Origin: CAYZFD01 sp964477735
GTDB lineage: Bacteria; Bacteroidota; Bacteroidia; Flavobacteriales; Flavobacteriaceae
Assembly: GCA_964477735.1 (NCBI GenBank)
Contig: CAYZFD010000005.1
Location: 5,389-69,388, forward strand
Direction: 5' to 3'
Length of the DNA: 64,000 nucleotides
Part shown: one piece after another, positions 8,716-18,361 of the stretch
Position numbering within the stretch: the first letter of the stretch is position 1
How the letters are laid out: each line of letters begins with the position of its first letter
The notes under the pieces: generated by a model
Told to the model about the DNA's origin: nothing
What the model saw: the letters and a program-made list of their open reading frames with translations, nothing else
Databases searched by the model: none
Program-made: the position numbers and the translations under genes

Positions 8716-11190
8716 TTATTTTTTTTCAGCATATAGGATTCGTGTTTCTCCTGCTTTCATTTTTATATCATATTCGTAATAGTTGGGCAGCTTTAATGGT
8801 GCTAAAGATGCTTGTGGAGAAATGATTGGATCTTTAACTTGAACATCAAAAAACAAGGGGTTAGGATTCTTTCCTTTTGCGATTTTAAGTCCTTTTCCTG
8901 AGAGGGGTGTTTGGGTTCTCACTCTACAATTGCCTTGCAGCGACGCTTGAATTTTCACCTGTTTCACCTCATGATCTTCCCATGCAATATCTAGCTCAAA
9001 ACCACCTCTTGATTTAAGTCCAGTAATACTTCCGTGTTCCCAAACAGAAGGTAATGCTGGGAGGAGGTGAATGGCGTCTTCGTGACTTTGCATAAACATT
9101 TCGGCAATTCCTGCAGTACATCCAAAGTTTCCATCAATTTGAAACGGCTGATGTGCATCGAGCATATTGGGATAAGTGCCTCCTCCTTTTCGTTGTTCAG
9201 GCGTAACCAAATGCAGTTGATCTTGTAATAGTTTATAGGCGCGATCTCCATCCAAAAAACGAGCCCAAAGATTCACTTTCCAGCCCATAGACCAGCCCGT
9301 TGATTCATCACCTCTATAATTTAAGGAGTTTTTTGCAGCTTGAAATAATTCTGGTGTTTTAAAAGGGGAAATCTGATTGCTTGGAAATAATCCGTACAAG
9401 TGCGAAACATGTCTGTGGTGGTCATTGGGGTCATCCCAATCATGCATCCATTCCTGTAATTGACTGTGTTTGCCAATACGCATTGGCGACATTTTCGCTA
9501 AAGCCACTTTTAGTTCCGCTGCAAAATCAGCGTCCCGATTCAGTATTTTTGATGCCTTCATCACATTCGTGAATAAATCAAAAACCAACTGATTGTCCAT
9601 GGTTACCCCAGCAGCGATTGAAGATTTACCATCTTCTGCGGCATGGGTGTTTTCGGGTGAGTTTGAAGGCACTACCACCAAATAACCAAACGTGGGCTCT
9701 ACAATCATAAAGTCTAAAAAGAAAGCTGCTGCCTCTTTTAAAATGGGATAGATTTCGGCTAAATATTTATTGTCGCCCGAATATAAATATCGCTCCCATA
9801 AATCCTGACAAACCCATGCCCCACCAGAGGGCCACATGCCTGAAGTGGCTCTATCTACAGGACCTGTAATGCGCCAAATATCTGTGTTGTGGTGCAATAC
9901 CCAGCCTTTGGCATTATAGAGTCTTTGAGCGCTTTCACGTCCTGTTATACTCACTTCTTTAGCCATTTGCAAAAAAGGCTCATGCATCTCTGATAAGTTG
10001 GTCAACTGTGCAGGCCAATAGTTCATTTCTGCATTAATATTCATGGTGTATTTACTCTCCCACGGAGGAAATAGCATATCGTTCCAAATCCCTTGAAGAT
10101 TTGCTGGCTGACCACCAGGCTGAGAGGATGAAATTAACAGATATCGCCCAAATTGAAAATACAGGGCCGCAAGTTGTGGGTCGAATTGGCTGTCAAATTT
10201 ACGGATACGTGCCTCAGTGTTTTCATGCATGGCGGGCGTAGTTCCTAAGTCTAAAGAAACACGATTAAAGAATTTTTGGTAGTAGGCCACATGGGCATTT
10301 TTGATTTCTTGAAAATCTTTAGCTATGGCTTTTTCCAAATATTTTTGGCTTTTCTCTTCCTGATTTTCAGTGAGCGCTTTGTAGTTTTTAAAATTAGTGG
10401 CTATGGAAATATAAAGCGTGACATCATTGGCTTTTTCTACACTAATAATGCCATTGTTTGCCATCAGTTGCCCACCATTGTTTTTTGCAAATATGCGTCC
10501 TTGAAATTTTACGCGTCCTTTTTGATTTTCGTAGGTACTCGTAACTCCTGAAAGTGTAATTTGCTTTCCCTCTGTGGAAGTAACTGTTTTGTCAAATGGG
10601 CTATTCATAAATATAGCACAACTTATGCTGGCTGGTTTATCAGCAGTAAGCCGCATGACAATGACCTGATCAGAAAAAGAGGTGAGGATTTCTCTAGTGT
10701 AGGTAATGCCATCGACTTGATATTGCACTTTTGCTGTGGCATTTTCAATGTTTAAATCCCGATAGTAGTTGGTGTAGTTTTGATGCCCAGGAAATGACAC
10801 ATAAACACTTCCAAAGGTTTGGTAATTCATGCCATTATTGGTTTGCGACATGATGTCTGAAGTGGCAAGATCTTGTGCCTCCTTGTACTTGCCTTCAAAA
10901 ATGAGATTTCTGACTTTGGGCAATGCGGCTAAAGCTTTGTCGTGTGCGTTGTTGTTCGGCGAACCCGACCAAATGGTTTCTTCATTTAACTGCAAGCGTT
11001 CCACCACAGGATCACCAAAAACCATAGCACCAAGGCGACCATTTCCTAGTGGCAATGCCTGATTCCAATAGGCGGCAGGCGAATCGTACCACAATTTCAA
11101 CTCACTTTTTTGTTGTCCCATAACACTCTGCCAAAGGAGCATTAGCATCGAAACAACAATGATGTGCTTATTATTTACCGTTTTCTTCAT
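8716..11190 (-). CDS. GH95 alpha-L-fucosidase / alpha-L-galactosidase
   Basis: An 824-residue exported enzyme (signal peptide ending near VMGQQ) of the inverting GH95 family, whose members remove alpha-L-fucose or alpha-L-galactose. The N-terminal beta domain starts with the family signature (WNQALPLGNGRLGAMVFG, then QLNEETIWSG). The catalytic barrel has all expected residues: Asn384 and Asn386 in NINAEMNYWPA, the general acid Glu513 in SPEN, and Asp686 in QIDGNFG. The segment VCQDLWERYLYSGD differs from the CQHLWEHY I recall for many fucosidases, so L-galactose or another L-sugar specificity is possible. The start overlaps the end of the esterase gene by 20 bp. L-fucose isomerase is encoded about 26 kb away in the other block and would fit the product. 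Confidence 0.93.
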   Translation of the reverse strand: MKKTVNNKHIIVVSMLMLLWQSVMGQQKSELKLWYDSPAAYWNQALPLGNGRLGAMVFGDPVVERLQLNEETIWSGSPNNNAHDKALAALPKVRNLIFEGKYKEAQDLATSDIMSQTNNGMNYQTFGSVYVSFPGHQNYTNYYRDLNIENATAKVQYQVDGITYTREILTSFSDQVIVMRLTADKPASISCAIFMNSPFDKTVTSTEGKQITLSGVTSTYENQKGRVKFQGRIFAKNNGGQLMANNGIISVEKANDVTLYISIATNFKNYKALTENQEEKSQKYLEKAIAKDFQEIKNAHVAYYQKFFNRVSLDLGTTPAMHENTEARIRKFDSQFDPQLAALYFQFGRYLLISSSQPGGQPANLQGIWNDMLFPPWESKYTMNINAEMNYWPAQLTNLSEMHEPFLQMAKEVSITGRESAQRLYNAKGWVLHHNTDIWRITGPVDRATSGMWPSGGAWVCQDLWERYLYSGDNKYLAEIYPILKEAAAFFLDFMIVEPTFGYLVVVPSNSPENTHAAEDGKSSIAAGVTMDNQLVFDLFTNVMKASKILNRDADFAAELKVALAKMSPMRIGKHSQLQEWMHDWDDPNDHHRHVSHLYGLFPSNQISPFKTPELFQAAKNSLNYRGDESTGWSMGWKVNLWARFLDGDRAYKLLQDQLHLVTPEQRKGGGTYPNMLDAHQPFQIDGNFGCTAGIAEMFMQSHEDAIHLLPALPSVWEHGSITGLKSRGGFELDIAWEDHEVKQVKIQASLQGNCRVRTQTPLSGKGLKIAKGKNPNPLFFDVQVKDPIISPQASLAPLKLPNYYEYDIKMKAGETRILYAEKK

Positions 11191-12595
11191 GTTTTCTTAG
11201 ATTTTCTTCACCAAATAATTTATAAAGATCATTAATGTTATTGATGGCATTTTTAGGTAATTTTTCTCCATGTTCACCAAATACAAATAAATGACTGTAA
11301 GGTTCTACAACACTTTTTGACTCATCGATTTGACCCAACTTGTTTGTAATTTTTTCAATATCTAATCTTAAATATTTTGCCATAAATGGATACATGGCCA
11401 ATCGCTTTGAAGTGCCATAATCATGTCCCTCTTTTGCAAAATGTGCATTTTCAACCAACTTGATCTTGTTGTAAAATCCATAGGTTCTTTGAATAAATGG
11501 AAACTCTAATTGTGGAACTGTATGTGTCCAATCGCCACCATCCGAAATAATCAATTGTGGTTTTGGAGCAGCCATTGCTGCAATTTCTGCGTTGTTGGTG
11601 CCATCGCCGCATAAATGGATTCCTCTTCCACTCTCGCAAGGGCATCCCCCAGAAAAATGCGCCGAGACCATTACAACAGGAACAGAAACTGTTATTCTAT
11701 CATCCAAAGCCGCCAAAAACATGGTATGAGAGCCCCCTCCTGAACCACCAGTAACCCCTACCCGGGTCATGTCTGCATATTTTAGTGTGGCCGCGTAATC
11801 CAACAACCGCATTCCGCTCAACACTTGAATGGTAGAAGCTATACTGTTTCTGTGGGTTGTAGCAGGAAATTGAAGCTGTGACTCGCCCCAAGCAAATAAA
11901 TCAAAACTGACAACTATGGCGCCCATTCTGGCTAAATTAGCAGCTCGAATTTGTTCACTAGCCCTATAGCGACCGTCGCCAAAATGACCATTAGGCATAA
12001 GAATCACAGCTGCTTTATTTTTTAATGGGAAGGGTTTATAGATAGATCCTGTTGTGTAAATTCCTGGTAAAATTTCCAACCCAATATTTTCTACTGTATA
12101 GCCTGAAAACTTTCTTTTTTTGGTAAGAATTGGTTTAGAATTTGGTCTTTTCGGTGCTTTATCCAATCCCAATGAATACTTCATACAACCTATCAGTGCT
12201 GCCCTTCTGTCTTCCCAGGATGTTTTTTCTGCATATTGCGTTGATAGAAAAGCCAGCCTGTTTTTGGCCTTATCCACAGAAACTTTATAATGCTCGTATT
12301 TTCTAATTTGATACGCCCCATTTGCTTGTTTAAAATAGGTCAACCCAAATGGAGCCAATATATTGGCTAGTGAAACCTCTAGGTTACCAGGCTCAATTCT
12401 CCAATCTGAAAAGTCTAAAGTTTTGTTGTCCAACAAATGTCGATCATCAACAACTTTTATATCAAAAATTTCTTCAATTCTATTCATGGTTTCTAGAATC
12501 GTCCCTTGATAATTGTCATCAGATGTTTTTGTTTGTGCAACAGCGATAGCCACACTAAAAAACATCAAAACGAGTATGTTTTTTGGTTGAATCAT
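11171..12595 (-). CDS. Exported alpha/beta-hydrolase (acetyl-esterase type) with N-terminal STN-like domain
   Basis: A 474-residue protein with a signal peptide (VAIAVAQ). Residues about 28-98 match the pattern of the short STN domain found in SusC-like receptors and FecR-type sensors: ILETMNRIEEIFDIKVV, then VSLANILAPFGLTY and a terminal ANGAYQIRK. The rest is an alpha/beta hydrolase of the acetyl-xylan-esterase/dienelactone-hydrolase kind. It has nucleophile Ser285 in GGSGGGSH, His391 in EGHDYG, and Asp352 or Asp355 in SDGGD as the likely acid. An oxyanion-like MPNGHFG precedes them. It is set 4 bp downstream of the GH78 gene and overlaps GH95 by 20 bp, so it is part of the operon. Removal of acetyl or methyl groups from pectic sugars is the likely job. 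The STN fusion is unusual for an esterase. Confidence 0.8.
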   Translation of the reverse strand: MIQPKNILVLMFFSVAIAVAQTKTSDDNYQGTILETMNRIEEIFDIKVVDDRHLLDNKTLDFSDWRIEPGNLEVSLANILAPFGLTYFKQANGAYQIRKYEHYKVSVDKAKNRLAFLSTQYAEKTSWEDRRAALIGCMKYSLGLDKAPKRPNSKPILTKKRKFSGYTVENIGLEILPGIYTTGSIYKPFPLKNKAAVILMPNGHFGDGRYRASEQIRAANLARMGAIVVSFDLFAWGESQLQFPATTHRNSIASTIQVLSGMRLLDYAATLKYADMTRVGVTGGSGGGSHTMFLAALDDRITVSVPVVMVSAHFSGGCPCESGRGIHLCGDGTNNAEIAAMAAPKPQLIISDGGDWTHTVPQLEFPFIQRTYGFYNKIKLVENAHFAKEGHDYGTSKRLAMYPFMAKYLRLDIEKITNKLGQIDESKSVVEPYSHLFVFGEHGEKLPKNAINNINDLYKLFGEENLRKHEENGK

Positions 12596-12599
12596 ACTA

Positions 12600-15559
12600 T
12601 CATTTTAGAATTAAACATTTGACGTTATACACTCCTGAACCTACCTTAAACATGGGCTTATTGTTTTCGTTTCCTGTTGCTAAGACGCCGCTATGCATGT
12701 TGGGGTTTATATCATTAATGGTGATTTTCGCATTTTTCGACACAGGCAAAACCAGTGTTGCTGTAGTGTTGGAAGGTACTTCTACGTTGAAAATTATGGT
12801 GTTTTCTTGAATTTCCCAATGAGAAACTATTTTTCCATATACAGAATGATAACTTGCTTTAGCATAAGTCATATCTCCAACAATTTCGGGCTGAATGAAG
12901 AAGTGTTTGAACCCTGGCGCATTTTCATCGGGTTGAATTCCAGCAAGGCTTTTGTAAAACCATTCTTCTATTTGCCCCATCATAAAATGGTTCCAAGAGT
13001 TGCCTTTTCTGGGATCCCATTGCTCGGCTAAGGTGGTCAATCCAAACTGCATCTGAAATCCATAACCTGGCGTATCATAATGATTGTGCATCTTATACAT
13101 CACCTCATTTTGATTGTTTTGAGCTAAAGCCTGAAACAAGTATCGATTGCCAACATCGCCCGTTGTCAATCGATATCCTCTGTTTTTTATATCATCCAAT
13201 AAATGTTGCATCACCGCTTCTCTATGCGTTGGATCTACCAAATCCATGAATAAGGCCACAGCATTGCTAAACTGACTGTTTGTNNNNNNNNNNNNNNNNN
13301 NNNNNNNNNNNNNNNNNNNNNNNNNNNNNNNNNNNNNNNNNNNNNNNNNNNNNNNNNNNNNNNNNNNNNNNNNNNNNNNNNNNTTGGATCTACCAAATCC
13401 ATGAATAAGGCCACAGCATTGCTAAACTGACTGTTTGTGCCATAATATTGACCCGTTTCATTATAAAAGGCGTCATTAAAGGCCTTTTTAATGCTCTTTG
13501 CCAAGTCTTCATATTGAGAGGCGTCTGCTGTTTTGTGGAGGTGTTTGGCTGCTTTTGCAAGCAAATGCGCTGCATAATAATAATGACTTGTTGCGGATAA
13601 GGCAATTGGACTATTTTTAGAATATCCAGCTGCATGATCCCCATAATCATACCAATCACCTAATCCATAGTCCAGTGTGTAATTTTGTGATCTCGATGTC
13701 AAATAGTCCACATACTTTTTCATCACATGATAATACTTCTTTATCAATGAATCATCGCCATAAAATTCATAATACATCCAGGGCAAAATAACGCCAGTTG
13801 CGCCCCATTCGGGTGAGTCGGTAAAGTCGCCACCAAAAACCACATATTCTGGTGCTATTGATGGAATCATCCCATTCTCACGCTGTGCATCGGCAATATT
13901 TTCCATCATCGCCGAAAAATAGGTGCTCAGGTCATAATTAAGCATCAAACCCGGACCATTTAAATGCGCCTCTTCCAACCAGCCAAGTTTTTCTCGATGC
14001 GGGCAATCGGTGAATACCGCCTGAAAATTACTTTTGACCGCATTGTTGATTAATTCATGTGCCTTGTTAAAAATGGTGTTAGAACATTCGAAAGTTCCCA
14101 CTTCACCCGAGTTGTTATACACAAAATTGGAAGTGATTTCCAGGACTGTAGGAAGTTCTGGATTTTTGGTTTTCAAATAATTTATGTTCTGTATTTGAAT
14201 GTACTGATAGCCATAATAAGAGAATTTTGGTCGCCAAGACTCTATACCATCTCCTTTCAGCGTGTATTGAAAATAATAGGGCTTCCCTGATCTACCTTGA
14301 CTAATGGTGCCGTCTTCCTTTAGCCCCTCACCAACCCATAGCGTTAGCTTTTGTCCTTTTTTACCTGTCACTTTAAGCGTTGGAAAACCTGATAAATTTT
14401 GCCCCATATTAAAGACAAACGTGCTGTCATTTGGCTGACTTAGTCCTTGCACTTCAAATGTTTTCTGAATGGTGTTGGCAGCTGCCTTTTGAGGCTTTAA
14501 CACTCCTTTAGGTGCTTCTTGTAGGACAACGGGCTTCCAGTTTGCGTTGGGTGTAAACGTTGACGTGTCCCAGCCGATTTGTTCCAAATTTGCGTCATAA
14601 TCTTCACCACCAAAAAGGCTGTTATAGGTGATTGGGCTGTGGCTATAGTGCCATGTTTCATCTGAGCTGATTGAGGTTGACGTACCATCTTCAAAATTAA
14701 TTTTTAAACGAAAAAACAAGGTGGGGGGTCCAAAACTCACAAAAAACTTAGAATAGCGATTCGCCAATACATTGTACATGCCATTTCCCAGTATCACACC
14801 AATAGCATTGGTGCCTTTATTGAATGCCTTTGGAGACAATTCATAAGTGTTGTAATTCACTGATTTGTCATAATCTGTCCAAAGGGGTGCAAACTCACTA
14901 TTGCCAACTTTTTCTCCATTGAAGGTGAGTTCATAGTGTCCTAGACCCGAAATGTAAACCACAGCTTCTTTTACATTTTTTGAAATCGTAAAGGGTTTGC
15001 GAAGTAAAATACTTTGCCTCGACAATGGATGCGAAGCATTGATGATAGAGTCTTTTTTAGCTCTTTTGAAAGTAGCTGTATGGAATTTTCTGCCCACTGG
15101 CAATTGACTATCTGCTTTGCGGATGGCTCCAATCCAAGTTGGCTGCAACTTTGTTGACTTTGGTGCAACTCTAAAGCTCGCCCAATCACTCCAATGGGAT
15201 TCAAAGTTTTTATTCGTCCATACCTTTACTTTCCAATAATATTTTTTCTCGTGCTCCAAAGTTGCCCCTTTGTAAACAATCAACTGACTTTGGTCTGAAG
15301 TTATCTTTCCACTATCCCATACATCGCCTTTATTGTTCTGAAGTTCTTCAATTGAGGATGCTACTAATATTTGATAAGCCTCCTGTATAAGGTGAAAATC
15401 TGTGGCGTTTAGCACCCAACCCAGCTTGGGGGTTAGACTGTTAACCGCCAAAGGGTTAACACTCCAATCACAGCGCAAATCCGTAACAAGTGTTTGTCCT
15501 TTTATGGATGAAACCAAAAAGAAAAAACAAAAAAACAATATGGCATTATACCGCTTCAA
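12600..15559 (-). CDS. GH78 alpha-L-rhamnosidase, split by an assembly gap but probably intact
   Basis: The 5' part (15559 to 13384) and 3' part (13283 to 12600) lie in different frames around a run of 100 N. Removing the N run and one copy of the 55-bp overlap (155 bp in all) joins them in one frame of 934 residues, so I treat it as a single gene. The start is TTG at 15559: the next upstream in-frame triplets reach a stop with no ATG or GTG, and TTG gives a clean signal peptide (FFCFFFLVSSIKGQ). The catalytic barrel carries DCPHREKLGW (Asp518, Glu523), the second common GH78 motif type, and a C-terminal LAEQWDP with the likely base. It starts 1 bp after the stop of the propeller gene, consistent with translational coupling. 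Confidence 0.88.
13229..13283. repeat. 55-bp contig-end overlap, left copy
   Basis: The 55 bases ending at the N run are identical to 13384-13438. Both encode the same residues of the GH78 protein (NSQFSNAVALFMDLVDP region). This is the signature of unmerged overlapping contigs rather than a biological direct repeat. Confidence 0.93.
13284..13383. other. Assembly gap (100 N)
   Basis: Exactly 100 undetermined bases, the conventional length for a gap of unknown size. It lies inside a GH78 gene. The same 55 bases are found immediately on both sides, which means that the two contigs overlap and that no sequence need be missing. Confidence 0.98.
13384..13438. repeat. 55-bp contig-end overlap, right copy
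   Basis: Identical to 13229-13283. It begins at the first base after the N run. Collapsing the two copies and the N run shifts the frame by 155 bp (2 mod 3), which is exactly what is needed to join the two halves of the GH78 reading frame. Confidence 0.93.
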
Positions 15560-15560
15560 T

Positions 15561-17417
15561 CTAGCGCTCTTTAGTTGTTAATGATTTAATATTAAATACC
15601 GCTTCGGGTATCGACAATCCAGTATTTGGAATATCCATGTAGTTTGGCGTGTCAACAGGGGTGTCTGGATTTGGGTAATAGCGCTGTTTACCTGTTCTAA
15701 ACATAATTCGTGAAATCCCGTCAACAGGCTGAAAAAACAGCGCCCGTTTGGGTTCACTATTGTTCACAGATACGGTAAAGAATCGTGTTGCTGTGTCTAG
15801 GTCTATGTCAATAGCATAGGTTTGTCCTGCTTCGTATTTCAAAAGGTTTCTGAATCGATAGCCTGCTTTAAGTTTCAAATTTCCGTCGTTGTCAAAAATC
15901 AATTGAATGGCTGGCATTCCTTGTCTGTTCTGCAACTCTATCTGCATTAAACCATGATCATTTTGCTCAGGAATTACTGTCATACTGACTTGCATTTTTT
16001 CACCAAAAGGAATGACACGCTCTGCTCTTACGTAATCAAAAGGATCTGCGTCTCGTAGGGCAAGCAATTTTTCAGCGTTTTTTGTCTCTATATCAACAGA
16101 ACCCCATGACAAATTATAGGTGTTCCACAAATTCAACTCTTCACCATCTGGAAGATCATCAAACACATCATTGACATCATTCACCACTTGTGAGGTGAGG
16201 GGAACAGGTACCGATGCTACCCAAATATCTTCTTTGTTCATGCTATAGGTCAGCCACATCTTGTTATCTGGAGGTGTGCCGTTTCCTTCAACAATACCCC
16301 GCACATATTGAGGTCCATGGGATTTATAGGCCCCGCCGTAACGCAATCTTGAGATTTCCCCATGAATGAGCCATAAATTGCTATAATTCAACCCATCAGC
16401 ACTGGTTGAAACCGCCAAAGGCCATCGAAATTCAGATGGATTATAAACGATAGCAAATTTGTTGTCAGCCGTTTTTTGCCCCCAAATTTTTGCATTCCCA
16501 TTTACAAAACCAGGCGCCCGAATGGGTTCATATTGCCAGGTCTTTCCGTGATCTAAGCTCATAGATGTCAGCGCATGTTTCCATAATCCCACCACACGAC
16601 CATCTGGAATATGATAATAACTAAAAGCTTTATATTCTTTTTTAAGTGGAATCAATGGATCATCCCGATCGGCTTCCTCTACCCATTGCTGCATCATTAG
16701 GGGCGTGGCCAACAATTCGTTACATGCGTCCACAAATCCTTTGTCTTTGCTTTGGGTGTAATAGGGATATTTGGATTTTGAACGATCCCAAGATTTGTTG
16801 AAACGAATGAAATAAATGGGACCCAAACTACCGTCTTTATATATTTCTCGAATGACCCGACCAATGCCTTTCCCATCATTCGGATCATCATGAGGTTTCA
16901 TGACGATGCCATAGTAGGCCAAGGTGAAAAAACGATTATCCGAAGAGGTGAAAAACCCCATTCGTTGGTGCATGACTGCTTTAAGGTTGTGTGCCACAGC
17001 GTCAACTCCTTCTTTCACATATCCATCAGGAATATCATAAACAGGGAATACTACTTTTGGGAAACTCCATTTTTTTCCGTCATCAGAGGTTATCATTAAG
17101 GACTGACTTGGCGGAATATGCTCCCCAACAGGGTCGCTCAAATAATTGACAAAAAAGGTGTTGTTCCAGTAGGCAATATTGGGGGCGTGGTTATAGGTCC
17201 AACCAAAGCCATCGGATTTTTGAGGGTGTTCTCGACTGGCCCGCATAATTTGAGTTGCATGAACGCCAACAACGGGGCTCAATTGCCCATGATGATAGTC
17301 GATATTGGAAAGTGTTTTGCCAACATATTTTAAGGTGTCTTGCTGAGCATTTAGACTTCCCAAAACGAGCAGCATAATCGACAGAACTACATACTTTCTT
17401 ACTTGGAACACCATCAT
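15561..17417 (-). CDS. Exported beta-propeller protein with LamG-like C-domain, possible rhamnosyl-uronate-acting enzyme
   Basis: 618 residues. The signal peptide ends near SLNAQ. Two adjacent ATG codons can serve as start, and the first shares one base with the stop of the GH43-like gene. Residues about 30-430 form a propeller with blade motifs MITSDDGKKW and MSLDHGKTW and a conserved-looking aromatic and His-rich N-terminal part (YHHGQ, YNHAPNIAYWN, SDPVGEHIPP). Residues about 440-618 look like a concanavalin/LamG sandwich (MTVIPEQNDHGLMQIELQN). The N-terminal pattern reminds me of the propeller enzymes that act on L-rhamnose-alpha-1,4-glucuronic acid caps (GH145 and PL27 types), but I cannot confirm the family. 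It lies between a GH43-like and a GH78 gene, which suits a rhamnose-related role. Confidence 0.7.
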   Translation of the reverse strand: MMVFQVRKYVVLSIMLLVLGSLNAQQDTLKYVGKTLSNIDYHHGQLSPVVGVHATQIMRASREHPQKSDGFGWTYNHAPNIAYWNNTFFVNYLSDPVGEHIPPSQSLMITSDDGKKWSFPKVVFPVYDIPDGYVKEGVDAVAHNLKAVMHQRMGFFTSSDNRFFTLAYYGIVMKPHDDPNDGKGIGRVIREIYKDGSLGPIYFIRFNKSWDRSKSKYPYYTQSKDKGFVDACNELLATPLMMQQWVEEADRDDPLIPLKKEYKAFSYYHIPDGRVVGLWKHALTSMSLDHGKTWQYEPIRAPGFVNGNAKIWGQKTADNKFAIVYNPSEFRWPLAVSTSADGLNYSNLWLIHGEISRLRYGGAYKSHGPQYVRGIVEGNGTPPDNKMWLTYSMNKEDIWVASVPVPLTSQVVNDVNDVFDDLPDGEELNLWNTYNLSWGSVDIETKNAEKLLALRDADPFDYVRAERVIPFGEKMQVSMTVIPEQNDHGLMQIELQNRQGMPAIQLIFDNDGNLKLKAGYRFRNLLKYEAGQTYAIDIDLDTATRFFTVSVNNSEPKRALFFQPVDGISRIMFRTGKQRYYPNPDTPVDTPNYMDIPNTGLSIPEAVFNIKSLTTKER

Positions 17418-18361
17418 TATTTTTCTTTACTTTTTTGTATTAAATCTTTGAGCACCGTTTCCGAAATTGTAGTTATGGTGCCGTGCTTATGTCGTTCGGG
17501 TAGTGAGATTTGAACAGAAATATCTTCGAACGTATTAAAATCTGTGGTACTCAACGCCCTGTAATTCTTGTCTCCATAATTGTCATAGTAGATCAACCAA
17601 CGATTCTTAATACGTACCACGGTTGGCCCTTCAGACTTAAAACCTGTATAGGGTTCAGAAATGTTTTTAAAGGGTCCTAAAGGAGATGTTCCAAAAGCGA
17701 CTTTGAGGTTGCGCATAGGTCTGGTGTTGTCCTTTAAAACCAACACATAGTCTTGTGGAGCACGCTTGACAATCACACAGTCAATTACACTAAAATTAGG
17801 GTCTAAGAATAATTTGGTATCCGAAAAATTTACAAAATCTTTAGTGGTCACATAATACATTCGGTGATTGTTATCCTCATCCTCAATTCCTTTTTCAAAA
17901 CGAAATGGAATTGTTGACGCCCAAATTATGATGTATTGATCTTGGTCATCGTCGTAGAAAATTTCGGGTGCCCATACATTAACAACATCGGGTTCGTGTG
18001 CCATTACCGGAACAAACTTTTGCGCACTCCAATTGATCAGATCCTTAGAGTGAGCGTATCCAAATCCATTTCCTCCTCTCCAGTCGGTAGTCCATACCAT
18101 GTGATAAACACCATCTGCTCCCCGCACAATAGAGGGGTCACGAAGAATCTTACTCGCTCCAACTTCTGGAGTTAAATAAGGTCCTTTTAAGTCTTTCCAA
18201 TTATAGCCATCTTCGCTATAGGCCAAATACAACCCCTCGGATGCTGGCTCTCTAAACGTAGTGAAAATGTAATATTCTTTTTCAGGTTCACAACTCAAAA
18301 AGGCTTGAAAGACGAAGATCAGGAACAATCCTCTAATGGCGATGTTCGATTTTATTACCAT
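17417..18361 (-). CDS. GH43-like five-bladed beta-propeller glycosidase lipoprotein
   Basis: A 314-residue lipoprotein (lipobox FLSC) whose mature N-terminus is acidic (CEPEKE). Acidic residues after the Cys are typical of surface-exported lipoproteins in this phylum, so a surface location is plausible. The propeller has the three carboxylates expected for GH43: Asp75 in LRDPSI (general base), Asp194 in SVIDC (orienting residue) and Glu244 in KSEGPTV (general acid). NVWAPEIF and LTP are also typical. The length, without an extra C-terminal sandwich, is that of a single-domain GH43. Substrates in this family are mostly arabinofuranosides, xylosides or galactosides; I cannot choose between them. 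It overlaps the GH28 gene by 7 bp and the propeller gene by 1 bp. Confidence 0.82.
   Translation of the reverse strand: MVIKSNIAIRGLFLIFVFQAFLSCEPEKEYYIFTTFREPASEGLYLAYSEDGYNWKDLKGPYLTPEVGASKILRDPSIVRGADGVYHMVWTTDWRGGNGFGYAHSKDLINWSAQKFVPVMAHEPDVVNVWAPEIFYDDDQDQYIIIWASTIPFRFEKGIEDEDNNHRMYYVTTKDFVNFSDTKLFLDPNFSVIDCVIVKRAPQDYVLVLKDNTRPMRNLKVAFGTSPLGPFKNISEPYTGFKSEGPTVVRIKNRWLIYYDNYGDKNYRALSTTDFNTFEDISVQISLPERHKHGTITTISETVLKDLIQKSKEK

Noticed and set aside
13229..13438. Direct repeats of 55 bp as a mobile-element or recombination scar
   Set aside because: They flank a 100-N scaffold gap and collapse to an intact reading frame, so they are an assembly artefact.
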